6,370 nucleotides of DNA from Streptomyces sp. (lineage in GTDB: Bacteria > Actinomycetota > Actinomycetes > Streptomycetales > Streptomycetaceae): contig DOWQ01000176.1 in assembly GCA_003519485.1 (NCBI GenBank), positions 1 through 6,370 of the forward strand, written 5' to 3'. Of the stretch, positions 4,736 through 6,370 are shown one piece after another. The notes below the pieces were generated by a model. That model was given only the letters and a program-made list of their open reading frames with translations. It was not told the DNA's origin and searched no databases. The position numbers were made by a program, and so were the translations under genes. Numbering within the stretch: position 1 is the first letter of the stretch; every line of letters starts with the position of its first letter.

Positions 4736-6145
4736 ATGCCGCACTCCGTCTCGTCCACCCGGCGGTCGTTCCTCGCCGCGACCGCCGCCACCGCGGCCGT
4801 TTCCGGCGCGTCCGTGATCGGCGCCTCCCCGGCCGGGGCCGCCGAAGGCGGTCGCCCGGCCACGGAGCAGGCCCCGTCACCCGAACTCCGCAGAATCCTG
4901 AGCGAGATCGACCCCGCGCGCATCGAGGCGACCGTGCGCCGCCTCGCCGCATTCGGCACCCGGCACACCCTGTCCGACCAGGACGACCCGGAGCGCGGCA
5001 TCGGGGCCGCCCGCGACTGGATCCACGCGGAGCTCAAGCGCTGCGCCGCCGCGTCGAACGGCCGGATGACCACGGAGTTGCAGTCGTACATCCAGGAGCC
5101 GGCCTCCCGCATCCCGACCGCCACCCGCATCACCAACGTGCTGGCCACCCTCCGCGGCGATGTCGCGCCGGACCGCGTGTACGTGGTCTCCGGGCACTAC
5201 GACTCACGGGCGACCGACGTGATGGACGCGACCAGCGACGCGCCCGGCGCCGACGACGACGCCTCCGGGGTCGCGGTGGTGATGGAGCTGGCCCGGGTAC
5301 TGGCGACCCGGCGGACCGAGGCCACCATCGTCTTCGCCGCCGTGGCGGGGGAGGAACAGGGCCTGTACGGAGCCGGACACATGGCCGAGCAGTTCAAGAC
5401 GGCCGGCACGGACGTGCAGGCCATGTTCACGAACGACATCATCGGCAGCAGCACGGCGGACGACGGCACGCGCGACCCGCACTCCGTACGGCTCTTCGCC
5501 GAGGGCGTGCCCACTTCGGAGACAGAGCAGGAGGCCAACACCCGGCGCGCGGTCGGCGGTGAGAACGATTCACCGTCCCGCCAGCTGGCCCGGTTCGTGA
5601 CCGACGTGGGCGCCAACCGTGCCACCGGGATGGACGTCCAGGTGATCTACCGCCGCGACCGCTATCTGCGCGGTGGCGACCACATCCCCTTCCTCCAGCG
5701 GGGCTTCCCCGCCGCCCGGTTCACCGAGCCCGCCGAGGACTACGCGCACCAGCACCAGGACGTGCGGGTCGAGGACGGCAAGCAGTACGGCGACCTGCCC
5801 GAATTCTGCGACTTCGACTACACGACCCGGGTGGCCCGGGTGAACGGCGCGGTCCTGTGGACGCTCGCCCAGGCGCCCGGCACCCCGGCCGGCGCGGCCA
5901 TCCGCACCAGCTCCCTGACCAACTCCACCGAACTGGTCTGGACGCGGGGCGAGGAGCCGGACCTCGCCGGCTACGAAGTGGTGTGGCGGGAGACGACGGA
6001 GCCGGAGTGGACGCATGTCGTCGAGGTCGGTGACGTCACCGAGGCGACCATCGACATGTCAAAGGACAATGTCTTCTTCGGAGTACGGGCCGTGGACCGG
6101 TCCGGCCACCGCAGCCCCGTGGCCTTCCCCGCACCGGCCCGGTGA
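4736..6145 (+). CDS. Tat-exported M28-family zinc aminopeptidase with C-terminal FnIII-like domain
   Basis: A two-zinc aminopeptidase predicted to remove N-terminal residues from extracellular peptides. It has 469 residues. The N-terminus is a twin-arginine signal: STRRSFL (7-13) with both arginines, a mild Ala-rich core and cleavage near AGA or AGAA (35-36). The M28 zinc site is complete: H154 and D156 in GHYDS, D174 (likely bridging ligand) in GADDDASG, E206 (general base) and E207 (ligand) in AGEEQGLYG, D234 in TNDIIGSS, and H338 in YAHQHQD as the probable last ligand, with H340 as the alternative. GGDHIPFLQRGFPA (313-326) is a conserved late family segment. Residues about 385-465 resemble one fibronectin type III domain (LAGYEVVWRE, FFGVRAVDRSGHRSP), probably for substrate or surface binding. 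It is divergent from the S15-M14 operon across 290 bp. Exact side-chain preference is not readable. Confidence 0.93.
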   Translation: MPHSVSSTRRSFLAATAATAAVSGASVIGASPAGAAEGGRPATEQAPSPELRRILSEIDPARIEATVRRLAAFGTRHTLSDQDDPERGIGAARDWIHAELKRCAAASNGRMTTELQSYIQEPASRIPTATRITNVLATLRGDVAPDRVYVVSGHYDSRATDVMDATSDAPGADDDASGVAVVMELARVLATRRTEATIVFAAVAGEEQGLYGAGHMAEQFKTAGTDVQAMFTNDIIGSSTADDGTRDPHSVRLFAEGVPTSETEQEANTRRAVGGENDSPSRQLARFVTDVGANRATGMDVQVIYRRDRYLRGGDHIPFLQRGFPAARFTEPAEDYAHQHQDVRVEDGKQYGDLPEFCDFDYTTRVARVNGAVLWTLAQAPGTPAGAAIRTSSLTNSTELVWTRGEEPDLAGYEVVWRETTEPEWTHVVEVGDVTEATIDMSKDNVFFGVRAVDRSGHRSPVAFPAPAR

Positions 6146-6191
6146 CGGCCGGACGCCGGTGTACGGAGAGCTGACGGTGTTCGGGGCCCGG

Positions 6192-6231
6192 GAGCCGGCC
6201 GGGGCGGCCCTCCCCCGCGCGCGCCCGGCTC
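6192..6231 (+). terminator. Candidate terminator hairpin of the M28 gene
   Basis: GAGCCGG (6192-6198) pairs with CCGGCTC (6225-6231), and inside it CGGGG (6200-6204) pairs with CCCCG (6213-6217), twelve pairs in two nested helices. It starts about 47 nt after the M28 stop. No T run follows, which is common for Streptomyces terminators but weakens the call. A second hairpin, GACCGGC-GTCG-GCCGGTC, is at 6280-6297. Confidence 0.4.
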
Positions 6232-6279
6232 GCGCCGCGTACGGCAGCCGGGCGCGGAAGCCCCGGCAGGCCCGGGACC

Positions 6280-6297
6280 GACCGGCGTCGGCCGGTC
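6280..6297. other. Perfect 7-bp hairpin downstream of the M28 gene
   Basis: GACCGGC (6280-6286) and GCCGGTC (6291-6297) are perfect complements around a GTCG tetraloop. No T run is present on either side. It may be a second terminator element or a chance GC-rich palindrome. The rest of 6146-6370 shows no gene. Confidence 0.35.
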
Positions 6298-6370
6298 CGA
6301 GAGCGCTTCCGGAGAAGACGGCTTCCGTTCACCCTGCGGCCTTCTGCGTCGGAGATAAGTGGAACGTGTC

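Noticed and set aside
6351..6370. GGAG followed by GTG at 6366 as the start of another plus-strand gene
   Set aside because: Only two codons remain, and the spacing of 11 nt is longer than ideal. It cannot be judged from this window.
1..6370. A novel defence, mobile or biosynthetic system
   Set aside because: I saw no repeat-spacer array, integrase or transposase, toxin-antitoxin pair, nuclease/helicase set, RNA gene or biosynthetic enzyme. The complete genes are known secreted peptidase families.

Overview
The window is high-GC actinobacterial DNA, most likely from Streptomyces or a close relative. Third codon positions are almost all G or C, long spurious open frames lie antisense to every real gene, one start is clearly GTG and another probably is, and the proteins look like Streptomyces secreted peptidases. 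The genus call is inference from composition and family resemblance, not a database match.

Layout: (1) 1-535, minus strand: the 5' part of a gene for a small exported protein of unknown function, cut by the window edge. (2) 536-1040: about 500 bases with no convincing gene, holding a good sigma-70-type promoter on the minus strand (TTGACG-17-TACGTT) about 350 nt upstream of the first gene, with an operator-like inverted repeat at its start site. (3) 1041-1080: a perfect 36-nt palindrome followed by TTTT on the minus strand, the intrinsic terminator of the next operon. (4) 1129-4445, minus strand: a two-gene operon, S15-type X-prolyl dipeptidyl peptidase first, then M14 zinc carboxypeptidase. 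The two overlap by 4 nt (GTGA), and the ribosome binding site of the second is written into the last codons of the first. (5) 4446-4735: divergent intergenic region with a candidate promoter, an imperfect hairpin and an 8-bp tandem repeat. (6) 4736-6145, plus strand: a Tat-exported M28 zinc aminopeptidase with a C-terminal fibronectin-III-like domain. (7) 6146-6370: non-coding, with GC-rich hairpins, one of which may be the terminator.

The three complete genes encode exported exopeptidases with complementary specificities: single residues from the N-terminus (M28), X-Pro dipeptides from the N-terminus (S15) and residues from the C-terminus (M14). Together they could reduce extracellular peptides, including proline-containing ones that stall ordinary aminopeptidases, to amino acids and dipeptides. 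This is a peptide-scavenging locus. I found no sign of a defence system, CRISPR array, mobile element, RNA gene or biosynthetic cluster, and no convincing undescribed system. The points worth a second look are regulatory structures and the unexplained small secreted protein.
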